Below are positions 18,601 through 26,513 of a DNA stretch of 64,000 nt, piece after piece (position 1 is the stretch's first letter; each line of letters opens with the position of its first letter). Below the pieces are notes generated by a model. The model was given only the letters and a program-made list of their open reading frames with translations, searched no databases and was not told where the DNA came from. A program made the position numbers and the translations under genes. The DNA is taken from the NCBI GenBank assembly GCA_040757575.1, contig JBFLXA010000005.1, positions 1 to 64,000 of the forward strand. The letters are read 5' to 3'. The DNA is from PFJX01 sp040757575 (GTDB taxonomy: Bacteria; Pseudomonadota; Gammaproteobacteria; Burkholderiales; Thiobacillaceae).

Positions 18601-18990
18601 GGCATGGACGATGTGCTCGTCAAACCCGTTACCCTTGGCAGCCTGGAAGCGGCGCTCGGCAAGTGGCTGGTGGCGCGTATCCCGGCTGGCAATCCGGCCT
18701 CCGGAGCTGGAGCACCTGCCGTCCCGGCGCCGGCTCCTTCCGACTCGGCCCCAGACTGGGCCCGGATCGGACACCTGCTGGCCGCTTTGGAACCCTTGCT
18801 GAAAGCCCATCGGTTCGATGCCCTGGCAACCTACAAGCAACTGGTGGCGGCCGTAGCCGGTACTCCCCTGGAAACGCCCGTGGCGGAAGCAGGCAAGGCT
18901 CTGGAGGCACTTCAGTTCGACCAGGCATGGGTACGCCTGCATGGGCTTGCTGCGCAATGTGCCAATGAAGAGGCAGTGCAACATGGATAG
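15664..18990 (+). CDS. hybrid sensor histidine kinase with PAS domains
   Basis: This inner-membrane sensor (1108 aa) has TM1 at 16–37, a roughly 120-residue periplasmic part, TM2 at about 163–181, HAMP (182–235) and three PAS/PAC units (about 238–360, 365–490, 495–620). The kinase core starts at ATMSHEIRTPMNG with phospho-His639, followed by N, G1 and G2 boxes (SNLVSNAIKFT, VVDSGIGL, GGTGLGLSI). A receiver domain (882–1000) has acceptor Asp932 in LMDMHMPG. The final 100 residues contain no clear HPt His. The start at 15664 follows the binding-protein stop by four bases. The regulator gene overlaps its end by 8 bp, so all three are one operon. Confidence 0.92.
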   Translation: MAALRRFWDRMPFIGRLLVTASIALVVAGAAMVVLSARQESREVGQDLQAVLERELETLPSALAEIVVLGDFSTLQQTLDRYVARPQILFVEYHDVDGTILQSRDGLQEHRAPAWFMDLFGFHDVVGQTRVEVGGRVYGSLHLGLTSHGLADRAWFHLNRHLQILLLAIILDFIGIWLVLRQGLAPLKRLEEGTRALAAGRYDVQLEPEGSTELRSVIDAFNAMAQSVRRGNDALGQSQERLLLAIEGVNDGVWDWDIRTNTTYFSTKWKEMVGYDDHELVNNYQTFEALLHPDDLARVRAAIAGYLEGRDQVYSIEFRFRHKDGSWRWILARGEALRDAEGKPYRMAGSHTDITERKRQEAELLEQRRRLEDIIEGTRAGTWEWHVQTGEVTFNERWAEIVGYTLEELAPVTIDTWLKLAHPEDLERSAVALEQHFSGASDSYEIEARMRHKAGHWVWVLDRGKVSSRAPDGTPLLMSGTHQDISLRKQAEARMQEAEQLLRSSIEVIGEAFVIYGPDDRLVYCNDEYRAFYRISAPSIQVGARFEDIIRYGVAHGQYKEAIGREEAWVEERMSIHRQAVGELVQELEDGRVLKVRERRTPSGHIVGFRVDVTELYQAKEAAEAANVAKSRFLATMSHEIRTPMNGILGMAQILMQPELGEGERRDYARTILHSGESLLSLLNDILDLSKVEAGRLELDPEAMDPAQVLHEVHALFSESSSRKGLVLEETWHGARRQYLADAHRLFQMLSNLVSNAIKFTHKGQVRLEGRILDEDETGGVLEFVVVDSGIGLAPEVQAQLFQPFIQGDASTSRNFGGTGLGLSIVRSLAQLMGGEVGVESAPGAGARFWFRVPVARVKGEASAPQRQAKAPDSGRASLTGKVLLVDDDATNRKVARIMLGKLGIVPHMAEDGLEAVDMALAGHGQDLILMDMHMPGMDGLEATRRIRDWEASQGLPRRPIIALTADAFPQEHKRCLEAGMDDVLVKPVTLGSLEAALGKWLVARIPAGNPASGAGAPAVPAPAPSDSAPDWARIGHLLAALEPLLKAHRFDALATYKQLVAAVAGTPLETPVAEAGKALEALQFDQAWVRLHGLAAQCANEEAVQHG

Positions 18991-19912
18991 ACGGCCCGGC
19001 ATCCTCGCTATCGATGACACCCCGGCCAATCTCCTGACCCTGGGGGCCATGCTGTCCGGGGAGTTTGACATGCAGATGGCCACTTCTGGCGCCCAGGGGC
19101 TGGAGTTGGCCCGGGCAGCCCCGCCGGACCTGATTCTCCTGGACGTGACCATGCCGGAGATGGATGGCTATGAAACCTGCCAGCGCCTCAAGGCGGACCC
19201 TCTGACACGGGATGTGCCCATCATCTTTGTAACCGCCCTGGCAGGGGCCGAAGAAGAGAGTCGGGGCCTGGAGCTCGGGGCCGTGGATTACATCACCAAG
19301 CCTTTGAATCCGGTCATCGTCCGGGCCCGGGTGCGCACCCACATCACCCTGAAGAAACAGGCTGACCAGTTGCGGGCGATGGCATTCGTGGATGGCCTCA
19401 CGGGCCTGGCAAACCGTCGGCGGTTCGACGAGGCCCTGCAGGCAGAGTGGCGGGTATGCCGCCGTAACGGTTTGTCCTTGTCCCTGATCATGGTGGATAT
19501 CGACTACTTCAAGATATTCAACGACACCTATGGCCACCAGGCGGGAGATGTGTGTCTTCAGGCGGTGGCTGAGGTGTTGCGCCGGGGCATGGGGCGTCCC
19601 CATGACCTGGCAGCCCGGTATGGCGGCGAGGAATTCGTCTGTCTGATGCCCGGCAGCGACCTGGAAGGTGCCGAGGCGAAGGCGGAATCCATGCGCGAGG
19701 CGATCCAGGGGCTGGCCATTCCCCACAAGCGGTCCAGCGTGGCCGGGGTGGTGACTGTCAGTTTGGGGGTGGCGACCTGTTTTCCCGAGGATTGTATGGC
19801 CCCGGAGCAGTTGCTCGCCGTGGCTGATGCCCAGCTTTACGTGTCGAAAAGCGCAGGACGCAACCAGACCCGGAGCCTGGAATTGAGTCAGGATACCCCG
19901 ACAGCCACCTAG
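18983..19912 (+). CDS. response regulator with GGDEF diguanylate cyclase domain
   Basis: An N-terminal receiver domain (acceptor Asp54 in LILLDVTMPEMDG, Lys106 in YITKPLNP) is joined to a GGDEF domain with DGLTGLANRRRFDE (137–150) and the active loop RYGGEEF (212–218). It should make cyclic di-GMP when phosphorylated by the upstream hybrid kinase. The ATG at 18983 lies inside the last codons of the kinase gene, which points to translational coupling. The product would convert the signal of the PhnD-like protein/kinase pair into a change in c-di-GMP, affecting biofilm or motility. Its end overlaps the end of xerD on the opposite strand by four bases. Confidence 0.93.
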   Translation: MDRRPGILAIDDTPANLLTLGAMLSGEFDMQMATSGAQGLELARAAPPDLILLDVTMPEMDGYETCQRLKADPLTRDVPIIFVTALAGAEEESRGLELGAVDYITKPLNPVIVRARVRTHITLKKQADQLRAMAFVDGLTGLANRRRFDEALQAEWRVCRRNGLSLSLIMVDIDYFKIFNDTYGHQAGDVCLQAVAEVLRRGMGRPHDLAARYGGEEFVCLMPGSDLEGAEAKAESMREAIQGLAIPHKRSSVAGVVTVSLGVATCFPEDCMAPEQLLAVADAQLYVSKSAGRNQTRSLELSQDTPTAT

Positions 19913-20832
19913 CCCCGGGGGTGATGCCGGGCGTGGAGGTGCTTCAGCCGCTCCCGGGCCACATGGGTGTAGATCTGGGTGGTGGCGATGTCGGCGTGGC
20001 CCAGCAGCATCTGCACCACCCGCAGATCGGCGCCATGGTTGAGCAGGTGGGTGGCGAAGGCATGACGCAGGGTGTGGGGGGAGAGGGGGCTGCGAATGCC
20101 CGCCTGCCGGGCATGGCGTTTCACCAGATACCAGAACATCTGCCGGGTCATGGGGCCGCCCCGCTCGGTGACGAACAGGGCCGGGCTGCTGCGTCCTTTC
20201 AGCAGGGCGGGCCGGGCCTCCCGGGCGTAGCGCAGGATCCAGGCCTGGGCCTCTTCCCCCAGGGGCACCAGCCGTTCCTTGCTGCCCTTGCCGAAGATGC
20301 GCGCCACCCCGTCCGTCAGGCTGACCGCTGCCACCGGCAGGTCCACCAGCTCGGAAACCCGGAAACCGGCGGCGTAGAGGGCCTCCAGCATGGCCTTGTC
20401 CCGCAGGCCCAGGGGCGTATCCACGTCCGGGGCGGCCAGCAGGGCTTCTACTTCCGCCTCTGAAAGGCTTTTAGGCAGGGGCCGCGGCAGCCGGGGGGCT
20501 TCCACGGTGAGGGTGGGGTCGTCCGCCCGGCGCCCTTCCCGCAACAGCCAGCGGTGGTAGCGCTTGATGGCGGTAAGCTGGCGGGCCAGGCTGCGGGCAG
20601 CCACTTTCTGCTCCAGGGTGCGAAAGGCCAGGAAGCCTTGCAGGTCAGCCCGCTGGGCCTGGTCCGGGGCCTGGCCCCGGTCGTACAGCCACTCGAATAG
20701 CTGGCTCAGGTCCCGCCGGTAGCTTTCCAGGGAACGGGCTGAAAGGCCGTCCTCCAGCCAGAGGGCATCGCAGAAGCGGTCCAGCTCGGCGTCGAAGGTG
20801 TTGTCTGGCGGGGATTCAGCGGGCGCCTTCAT
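19909..20832 (-). CDS. xerD: tyrosine recombinase XerD
   Basis: This site-specific recombinase resolves chromosome dimers at dif with XerC. The catalytic set is complete: Arg158 (GFRVSEL), Lys in GKGSKER (181–187), His253-x-x-Arg256 (HTLRHAFATH), His279 (LLGHADIATT) and nucleophile Tyr288. The core-binding N-domain is present, and 307 aa is the usual length. The ATG lies inside the last codons of ogt (17 bp overlap), so the two are co-transcribed. Chromosomal context and lack of mobile genes favour housekeeping XerD rather than an integrase. Confidence 0.94.
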   Translation of the reverse strand: MKAPAESPPDNTFDAELDRFCDALWLEDGLSARSLESYRRDLSQLFEWLYDRGQAPDQAQRADLQGFLAFRTLEQKVAARSLARQLTAIKRYHRWLLREGRRADDPTLTVEAPRLPRPLPKSLSEAEVEALLAAPDVDTPLGLRDKAMLEALYAAGFRVSELVDLPVAAVSLTDGVARIFGKGSKERLVPLGEEAQAWILRYAREARPALLKGRSSPALFVTERGGPMTRQMFWYLVKRHARQAGIRSPLSPHTLRHAFATHLLNHGADLRVVQMLLGHADIATTQIYTHVARERLKHLHARHHPRG

Positions 20833-21292
20833 GGGCCAGGAGCCAGCGTTTGATGTCCTGGGAAAAGCCCGTGCGACTGTGCATGAAGCCCCCCAGGCTG
20901 CCGTCGGCCGCCACCACCCGGTGGCAGGGAATGAGGATGGGCAGGGGGTTGTCGCCCACGGCCTGGCCTACCGCCCGGGGGGCCGAGGCTAGTTGCCGGG
21001 CCACGTCGCCATAGGTGCGGGTCTGGCCGGCCGGAATCTCCAGCAGGGCGGACCATACCCGTTGGCGGAAAGGGGTGCCGTGCGGGGCAAGTTGCAGATG
21101 GAATACATGGCCTGGATTGGCGTAGTAGGCATCCAGTTCGGCGGCCACTTGCCCCAGGTAGGTCGTCGTGGGCGGGACCAGGGCGCTGCCCGGCGGCAGA
21201 AACACCAGTTCCTGCAGGTTTGAATCAGCTGCACGTACCCCCAGGGCACCAAAGGGGGCAGGCAGGATGGCATCAAAGGCTGTGAGGTTCAT
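20816..21292 (-). CDS. ogt: methylated-DNA–protein-cysteine methyltransferase
   Basis: The protein repairs O6-methylguanine by suicidal alkyl transfer to Cys123 in the signature IPCHRVV. The helix-turn-helix region RQRVWSALLEIPAGQTRTYGDVARQL and VGDNPLPI match the Ogt/MGMT family, and 158 aa is normal. The ATG at 21292 is preceded by GGGAG at 11 bases; an ATG at 21310 would add six residues without such a site. Its end overlaps xerD. Confidence 0.92.
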   Translation of the reverse strand: MNLTAFDAILPAPFGALGVRAADSNLQELVFLPPGSALVPPTTTYLGQVAAELDAYYANPGHVFHLQLAPHGTPFRQRVWSALLEIPAGQTRTYGDVARQLASAPRAVGQAVGDNPLPILIPCHRVVAADGSLGGFMHSRTGFSQDIKRWLLAHEGAR

Positions 21293-21437
21293 GGCGAAAT
21301 TGTCTCCCATCTGCTGTTGCAGTGACCGGCCGAAATAGCCATGTAATTTTGTCGGGTATGGGGGTAGTATGAACCAACCAGCACGCCCTTCGTGTGATGG
21401 CGTGTTTTGAGCAAACCTAGAACGCGAGGAGTCCGAT

Positions 21438-23315
21438 ATGTCTGAGGCAATTCCCAAGACGTTTGCGCCCCCGAAGGGGTTTCCTTTCCGCTTGTTCCTG
21501 GTGATGTTCCTGCCGGTCATGGCCTTGATCCTGGGGGGCGGCTGGTACATCGGCCAGGATCGCATCAACGAGCAGCTTGGGCTTCTGGGCATGAATGAGA
21601 TCAACCACGTGGTGCGCGGCGTGCGCACTCTCGATGATGGCCTGCACGATCCCCTGCTGCAGCTTCGCGCCCTGGCCGGGAATGGCGATGTGCGCCGTGC
21701 CCTGGAGAGCGGCGAGAGCCCAGCCCTGGCCACAGCCTTTGCTACCCTCATGGCTTACAACCCAGCCTACGACAAGCTGCGCTGGGTGGATGCCGCTGGC
21801 CGGGAACGAGTGCGTGTGGACAACCGGGATCGGGGCGTTGAGATCGCGCCGCCAGAACGTTTGCAGGATGTGGCTGGCCGTTACTACATCGTCACGGCCG
21901 CAGCCTTGAAGCCGGGCGAGGTCTACGTCTCTCCCCTTGACTTGACCCTGGAGCAGGGCAAGGTGGAAACCCCCTATCGGCCGACCCTGCGCCTGGTGAC
22001 GCCGGCCCTCGACAGCCAGGGGCGCAGCCACGGATTTCTTGTTGCCAACATTGCAGCCCAGCCCTTGCTGGATGCCTTTGCCGCCAGTCTGCTGGAGGCC
22101 CGGGACTACGGCATGCTGCTCAACAGCGAAGGTTACTGGCTGCATGGCGGAAATACCGAGGAGAACTGGGGCTTCATGTTCGGCCGCAAGGAGACCCTGG
22201 CGAGCCGCAACCCGACTGTCTGGCGGGCCATGGGCACGATGGAATCCGGGCAGGTGCATCAGATGGACGGCCTCTGGACCTGGAGTACGGTCTATCCTCT
22301 CAAGGCGGTACCGGGCCAGGCTGCAGACAGCCTGCCTTCCTGGCGGGTGGTGACCCATGTGCCTGCCGCCCAACTGGCCCTGGTGCGTGCAGAGGCCTGG
22401 AAGCCCGTGCAGGCCTATACCCTTCTGCTGCTGCTGGGTTTCGGCACCCTCTCCATCTGGCTGGCCTACGCTATCGTCGGTCGTACCCGCGCCAAGGTGG
22501 AAGCGGCCAAGGCCCACGCCGAGGCACAACATGCCCTGCAACTGAGCGAAGCCCAGGAGCGCTTCCGCCTGGTGGTGCAGGCCAACACCAATGGTCTGCT
22601 GGTGGTGGACAGCCAGGGGCGCATCGTGTTGACCAACCCGGCTCTGGAGCGGATGTTTGGCTATGGGCCGGATGAACTTCTGGGCCAGCCCCTGGAGGTA
22701 TTGCTGCCGGCTGGGAAACGTGCCGCCCATGGCCATGATTTCAAGGCCTACATGGCTGCTCCCGGTGCCCGCCCCATGGGCGCGGGGCGGGAACTGACCG
22801 GCGTGCGCCGGGATGGCAGCGAGTTTCCGGTGGAAATCAGCCTCAGTCCGTTCATGGAAAAAGGCGAGATGTTCGTGGATGCCTTTGTGGCGGACATCTC
22901 CGCCCGCAAGCAGAGCGAACGGCTCCATGCCCTGAGCGAGGCACGCTTGCACCATCTGGTGGAATACAACCCGGATGGCCTGCTGCTGGTCAGCGAAGCC
23001 GGTGCGGTGGAAATGGCCAACCCGGCCCTGGAGCGCCTGCTGGGTTATGGTCACGGTGCGTTGTACAACCTGCCTCTGGAGCGACTGCTGCCCAAGGCAC
23101 TGAACCCGGATCTGCCCCGCTGGCAAAGTGGGGAGGTCGAAAACCCGGATGGAGACGCACACTGGCCCCGGCTGGTCTGGTTGCGCAAGGACGGTTCACA
23201 GCTTTTCCTGGCCACCCATCTCAGTCGTTTCCAGGAGCAGGGGCGCTCCCTCGTCATGCTGACCGTGGACGCCCGGCACCCCCACGTCCTGGAACCCGAA
23301 GCCGCCGTGGCCTGA
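21438..23315 (+). CDS. Cache/PAS membrane sensor without output domain
   Basis: The protein (625 aa) has TM1 at about 18–37, a periplasmic sensor of about 290 residues (Cache-like, with YYIVTAAALKPGEVYVSPLDLTLEQGKVE), and TM2 at about 327–347. A short coiled segment follows, then two PAS domains (about 370–485 and 495–610; FRLVVQANTNGLLVVDSQGRIVLTNPALE and the similar HHLVEYNPDGLLLVSEAGAVEMANPALE). No kinase, GGDEF, EAL, HAMP or MCP output domain follows before the stop. GAGGAG precedes the ATG. It may have lost its output domain or act by protein contact. The next gene runs the other way and does not contain the missing part. Confidence 0.8.
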   Translation: MSEAIPKTFAPPKGFPFRLFLVMFLPVMALILGGGWYIGQDRINEQLGLLGMNEINHVVRGVRTLDDGLHDPLLQLRALAGNGDVRRALESGESPALATAFATLMAYNPAYDKLRWVDAAGRERVRVDNRDRGVEIAPPERLQDVAGRYYIVTAAALKPGEVYVSPLDLTLEQGKVETPYRPTLRLVTPALDSQGRSHGFLVANIAAQPLLDAFAASLLEARDYGMLLNSEGYWLHGGNTEENWGFMFGRKETLASRNPTVWRAMGTMESGQVHQMDGLWTWSTVYPLKAVPGQAADSLPSWRVVTHVPAAQLALVRAEAWKPVQAYTLLLLLGFGTLSIWLAYAIVGRTRAKVEAAKAHAEAQHALQLSEAQERFRLVVQANTNGLLVVDSQGRIVLTNPALERMFGYGPDELLGQPLEVLLPAGKRAAHGHDFKAYMAAPGARPMGAGRELTGVRRDGSEFPVEISLSPFMEKGEMFVDAFVADISARKQSERLHALSEARLHHLVEYNPDGLLLVSEAGAVEMANPALERLLGYGHGALYNLPLERLLPKALNPDLPRWQSGEVENPDGDAHWPRLVWLRKDGSQLFLATHLSRFQEQGRSLVMLTVDARHPHVLEPEAAVA

Positions 23316-23392
23316 GTTGCGGGCCAAGTTTCGGGATCCATGATCCCGGACGCGTTGAGTTTCTCCGGGCTACAGAGGTTGACCGGAGGCGG

Positions 23393-23410
23393 CCCCGGCC
23401 AGGGCCGGGG
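23393..23410. terminator. GC-rich hairpin between convergent genes
   Basis: CCCCGGCC and GGCCGGGG are separated by AG, and the hairpin lies between two convergent genes (the sensor and the Rieske oxygenase). It lacks a T-tract, so termination is possible but not certain. Confidence 0.4.
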
Positions 23411-23421
23411 GGCAGGCAGGT

Positions 23422-24540
23422 TTACAGGTGGGGTTCGATCATGCGGCGCAGCCATTCGTGGAAGTGCACCATGCCGTCCTCCATGGGGGACTGGTAGGGC
23501 CCTTCCTGGCTGATTCCCTGTTCCCACAAGGCTTTGCGGCCCTTATGCATGCCGTAGCAGATGTCGTCGTCCTCGATGGCGGTTTCCCGGTAGGCGGCCT
23601 GTTCGGCTTCGATGAATTCCCGCTCGAACAGGGCCACGTCCTCGGGGTAATAGAACTCCACCACGTTGAGACAGGATTCGATCCCGGTGGGGATGATGTT
23701 GCTGACCACCAGGGTGTGGGGATACCACTCCACCATGAGGGTGGGGTAGTAGGTAAGCCAGATGGCGCCGTGAGCCGGATCCTTGCCTTCGCCGTAACGT
23801 TTCACCTGCTGGTGCCAGCGGTTGTAGACGGCGCTGCCGGGCTTGGCCAGGTGGTTGTTCACTCCTACGGTCTGCACGGAATACATCTCGCCGTATTCCC
23901 ATTTCAGTTCGTCACAGTTCACGAACTGGCCCAGCCCCGGGTGGTAGGGCACCACGTGGTAGTCCTCCAGGTAGACCTCGATGAAGGTCTTCCAGTTGAA
24001 GTTGTACTGGGTGATCTGGGTGCTCTCGTATAGGAAGCCGGTGAAGTCCAGATCGGCCTTTACGCCCAGCTTGGACAGGTCGGTGTGCACGTCCCGGGGG
24101 CCGGAAAACAGCAGGCCATTCCAGTTCTGCAAGTGGGTTTTGTGCAGATGCAGGCAGGGGTTGTTGGGGAAGTGGGGCGCCCCCAGGAGCTGGCCCTGGG
24201 TGTCGTAGGTCCAGCGGTGGAAGGGGCAGACGATATTCTGGGCGTTACCCCGGCCCTGGAGCATGCGGGCCTGGCGATGGCGGCAGACGTTGGACAAGAG
24301 CTCGATGCGCCTGTCCCCCGGGCTGGCATTGTTCACCAGCATCTTGCCCCCGTCATGGAGCCAGTCCAGCACGTGGTAGTCCCCCAGGTTGGGGGTCATC
24401 AGCTCGTGGCCGACATAATTGGCGCCCCGTTTGAACAGGAGTTCCATCTCCAGTTCGTAAATCTTGGGGTCGAAATACCAATGCACTGGCAAGGCGGGGG
24501 AAACCTTGTTGAGCAGTGCGGAAGCATTGAGTTCGGACAT
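23422..24540 (-). CDS. Rieske non-heme iron oxygenase, alpha subunit
   Basis: This protein is an aromatic-ring-hydroxylating-dioxygenase-type alpha subunit (372 aa). The Rieske [2Fe-2S] ligands are Cys86-x-His88 and Cys105-x2-His108 (NVCRHRQARM and CPFHRW). The catalytic domain has NWKTFIEVYLEDYHVVPYHPGL, with likely iron ligands His195 and His200 and the bridging Asp193. No beta subunit, ferredoxin or reductase is adjacent, and the substrate cannot be told; homologues act on quaternary amines as well as aromatics. The ATG at 24540 is chosen because the upstream frame starts with a TTG inside the GGAGGAA ribosome-binding region. Confidence 0.87.
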   Translation of the reverse strand: MSELNASALLNKVSPALPVHWYFDPKIYELEMELLFKRGANYVGHELMTPNLGDYHVLDWLHDGGKMLVNNASPGDRRIELLSNVCRHRQARMLQGRGNAQNIVCPFHRWTYDTQGQLLGAPHFPNNPCLHLHKTHLQNWNGLLFSGPRDVHTDLSKLGVKADLDFTGFLYESTQITQYNFNWKTFIEVYLEDYHVVPYHPGLGQFVNCDELKWEYGEMYSVQTVGVNNHLAKPGSAVYNRWHQQVKRYGEGKDPAHGAIWLTYYPTLMVEWYPHTLVVSNIIPTGIESCLNVVEFYYPEDVALFEREFIEAEQAAYRETAIEDDDICYGMHKGRKALWEQGISQEGPYQSPMEDGMVHFHEWLRRMIEPHL

Positions 24541-24683
24541 GGTCCCCGATTCCTCCAAAAGCCCAATAAAAACAAGGGGAAATAAAAGTGAAATGAGCAG
24601 GGATTATCCCTTGCCCCTTCCCCCCGGGCAAGCCGACATGGGTGTCTGCTTTTGTTACAGCGGGTCTTGGATTTCCGGGGCTG

Positions 24684-25463
24684 TTACAGGCCGGTCAGTT
24701 CGTCGGCGCTGAAGCCGGCTGCGATGCGGGCAGCTTCGTTGAAAGGCCGGCGGGGGCGAGGCACGCCGGGGGCGCTGATCAGGTCCCGGTAGGTGGTGGT
24801 GGCATCCAGGCCCCGCTGCCGGCAGAGCCACTTGAACCAGAGGTCCCCGGCGGCCACATGGCCGATCTCGTCCCGGAGGATGGTCTCCAGGATGGCCGCG
24901 CCGGCCCGGTCGCCGAACCCCGTCAGCTTTCGTTGAATGTCCGGCGTCACGTCCAGGCCCCGGGCCTCCATCAGGCGAGGGACCAGGGCCATGCGGGCCA
25001 GGGGGTCGTGGGCGGTTTTCTGGGCCAGTTCCCACAGGCCGGCGTGGGCGGGGAAGTCGCCGTAGTCCCGGCCCAGGTGGCGCAGGTGATCCCGCAGCAA
25101 CTGAAAGTGGTAGGCCTCTTCCGCCGCCACCCGGAGCCAGTCGCCATAGTACCCAGCGGGAAAAGCGGGAAACCGCTGAACCGCGTCAAGGGCAAGGTTG
25201 ATGGCGTTGAATTCAATATGGGCCAGGGCGTGGATCAGGGCGGCATGGTTTTCCGGGTTGCTCAACTGGCGCCGGGGCATGGTGCGGGGGTCTTGAAGCA
25301 CGGGGCGCGCAGGTATGCCAGCGTCCTCAAGGGGAGGAGAAAATGCCTCCAGGACTAGGGTGCCGGCCTGCCATGCTTTCCAGAGGTGGTGGGTGCCAGC
25401 CAGCTTGGTGTCGATGTCCGTCGCAGCCAGCACGGCCTGGCAGGCGGGTTGCAGGGGCGTCAC
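24684..25463 (-). CDS. DUF455 ferritin-like protein
   Basis: The 259-residue protein is mostly helical, with ferritin-like di-iron motifs: HIEFNAINLA (about 82–91), EEAYHFQLLRDH (114–125) and RDEIGHVAAGDLW (197–209). These give the E…ExxH pattern of a carboxylate-bridged di-iron centre. The family is DUF455, whose function is not established. The GTG start at 25463 overlaps the stop of the VanZ-like gene (GTGA), showing translational coupling. It may be a small oxidase or hydroxylase. Confidence 0.82.
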   Translation of the reverse strand: MTPLQPACQAVLAATDIDTKLAGTHHLWKAWQAGTLVLEAFSPPLEDAGIPARPVLQDPRTMPRRQLSNPENHAALIHALAHIEFNAINLALDAVQRFPAFPAGYYGDWLRVAAEEAYHFQLLRDHLRHLGRDYGDFPAHAGLWELAQKTAHDPLARMALVPRLMEARGLDVTPDIQRKLTGFGDRAGAAILETILRDEIGHVAAGDLWFKWLCRQRGLDATTTYRDLISAPGVPRPRRPFNEAARIAAGFSADELTGL

Positions 25464-25831
25464 GGTACCCGAAGGGGAATCAGTCGGCTTTCAAGGGCTG
25501 GGAGCCAGGCTGGCCAGCGGCGGCTGGCCATCCAGCCCAGCAGGGCGCCGGATGCATTGGCCGCCATGTCCAGCAGGCCGGGCTGACGAACCGGAGTCAG
25601 GCTTTGGAGCCCTTCCAGCAGGGCCCCCATGGCGATGAAGACCACCAGGAGCCGGCCATGCCGGGAAGAGAGTTGTCCCCACCAGGCCATGAGGGACAGG
25701 TAGGCCAGTAAATGGCCCAGTTTGTCCCCGGAACGTATGCCGGTGTCGGGGGGATTGCCGGTGAGGGAGAGGTAGACCACCGCGGCGACCAGCAGCCAGC
25801 CGCAGATCAACCATAGGGTGCGGTAGCGCAT
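25460..25831 (-). CDS. VanZ-like membrane protein
   Basis: This small inner-membrane protein (123 aa) has four hydrophobic segments. It shows the VanZ-family pattern DKLGHLLAYLSLMAWWG (about 36–52) and LLEGLQSLTPVRQPGLLDMAANASGALLG (71–99). The function of chromosomal VanZ-like proteins is poorly defined, and no glycopeptide resistance genes are nearby. It sits between the nitroreductase gene and the DUF455 gene and overlaps the latter by four bases. Confidence 0.82.
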   Translation of the reverse strand: MRYRTLWLICGWLLVAAVVYLSLTGNPPDTGIRSGDKLGHLLAYLSLMAWWGQLSSRHGRLLVVFIAMGALLEGLQSLTPVRQPGLLDMAANASGALLGWMASRRWPAWLPALESRLIPLRVP

Positions 25832-25837
25832 GCCTGC

Positions 25838-26458
25838 TTAGCGGTAATCCACCAGTTCCGCCAGGGGCAGTCGCTGTTTGGGTGCCGGGTCATGGGCACA
25901 GTGGCCCAGGGCCAGAACCAGGGCCACTTCGTAGCGGCCCGCATCCAGGTCCAGCAGGGTTTGCACCTGGTCGGCCAGAAAGCCACCGATGGCGCAGGAA
26001 TCCAGCCCCAGGCCAGTCGCGGCCGTCATCATGTTGGCGGCCGCGATGTGGCACTGGGTCACGCTCCAGGCTTTCAAATCCGTGGCGGCAAAAAAGCTCC
26101 GATAGTTGGCCAGGGCCCCGGCAAAGGCATCACCGGGGTATTCCCGTTCCAGCAGCTTGCGGGCGTAGGGATGGTCCGGCTCAAGTTCTGCCAGCTTGGC
26201 AAGGATGACCACCAGTGCCGCGGCGCTGCCCACCTGGGGCTGCTGAAAGCAGGCCGCCTGCATGGCAGCCTTGTCTTCCGGCCGGGTCAGGACAACGAAT
26301 TTCCAGTGTTCCAGGCCGAACGAAGAAGGAGAAAGCCGACCGGCTTCCAGAATCGTGTCCAGGGTTTGCCGGTCGATAGGGGCCTCTTCCCGGAACTGGT
26401 GGCAGGCGTGGCGTTTGCGGAACAGGTCCAGCAAGGAGGAGGAAAGGTTGTGTGGCAT
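25838..26458 (-). CDS. nitroreductase-family NAD(P)H-dependent flavoprotein
   Basis: The protein (206 aa) has the FMN-binding N-terminus FRKRHACHQFREEAPID and the block LEAGRLSPSSFGLEHWKFVVL. The C-terminal GLGLDSCAIGGFLADQV and LALGHCA are also typical of NfsB-like nitroreductases. These reduce nitroaromatics or quinones with FMN; the natural substrate is unknown. The ATG at 26458 follows GAGAA by seven bases and matches the family start; an upstream in-frame ATG/TTG would add an unrelated leader. It is probably first in a three-gene unit with VanZ and DUF455 and is divergent from the M48 gene. Confidence 0.87.
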   Translation of the reverse strand: MPHNLSSSLLDLFRKRHACHQFREEAPIDRQTLDTILEAGRLSPSSFGLEHWKFVVLTRPEDKAAMQAACFQQPQVGSAAALVVILAKLAELEPDHPYARKLLEREYPGDAFAGALANYRSFFAATDLKAWSVTQCHIAAANMMTAATGLGLDSCAIGGFLADQVQTLLDLDAGRYEVALVLALGHCAHDPAPKQRLPLAELVDYR

Positions 26459-26513
26459 ATTGGTATTCTCGGAGGGATGGGGCATTCTAACTGCCCACGA
26501 AAACCTCACCTAT

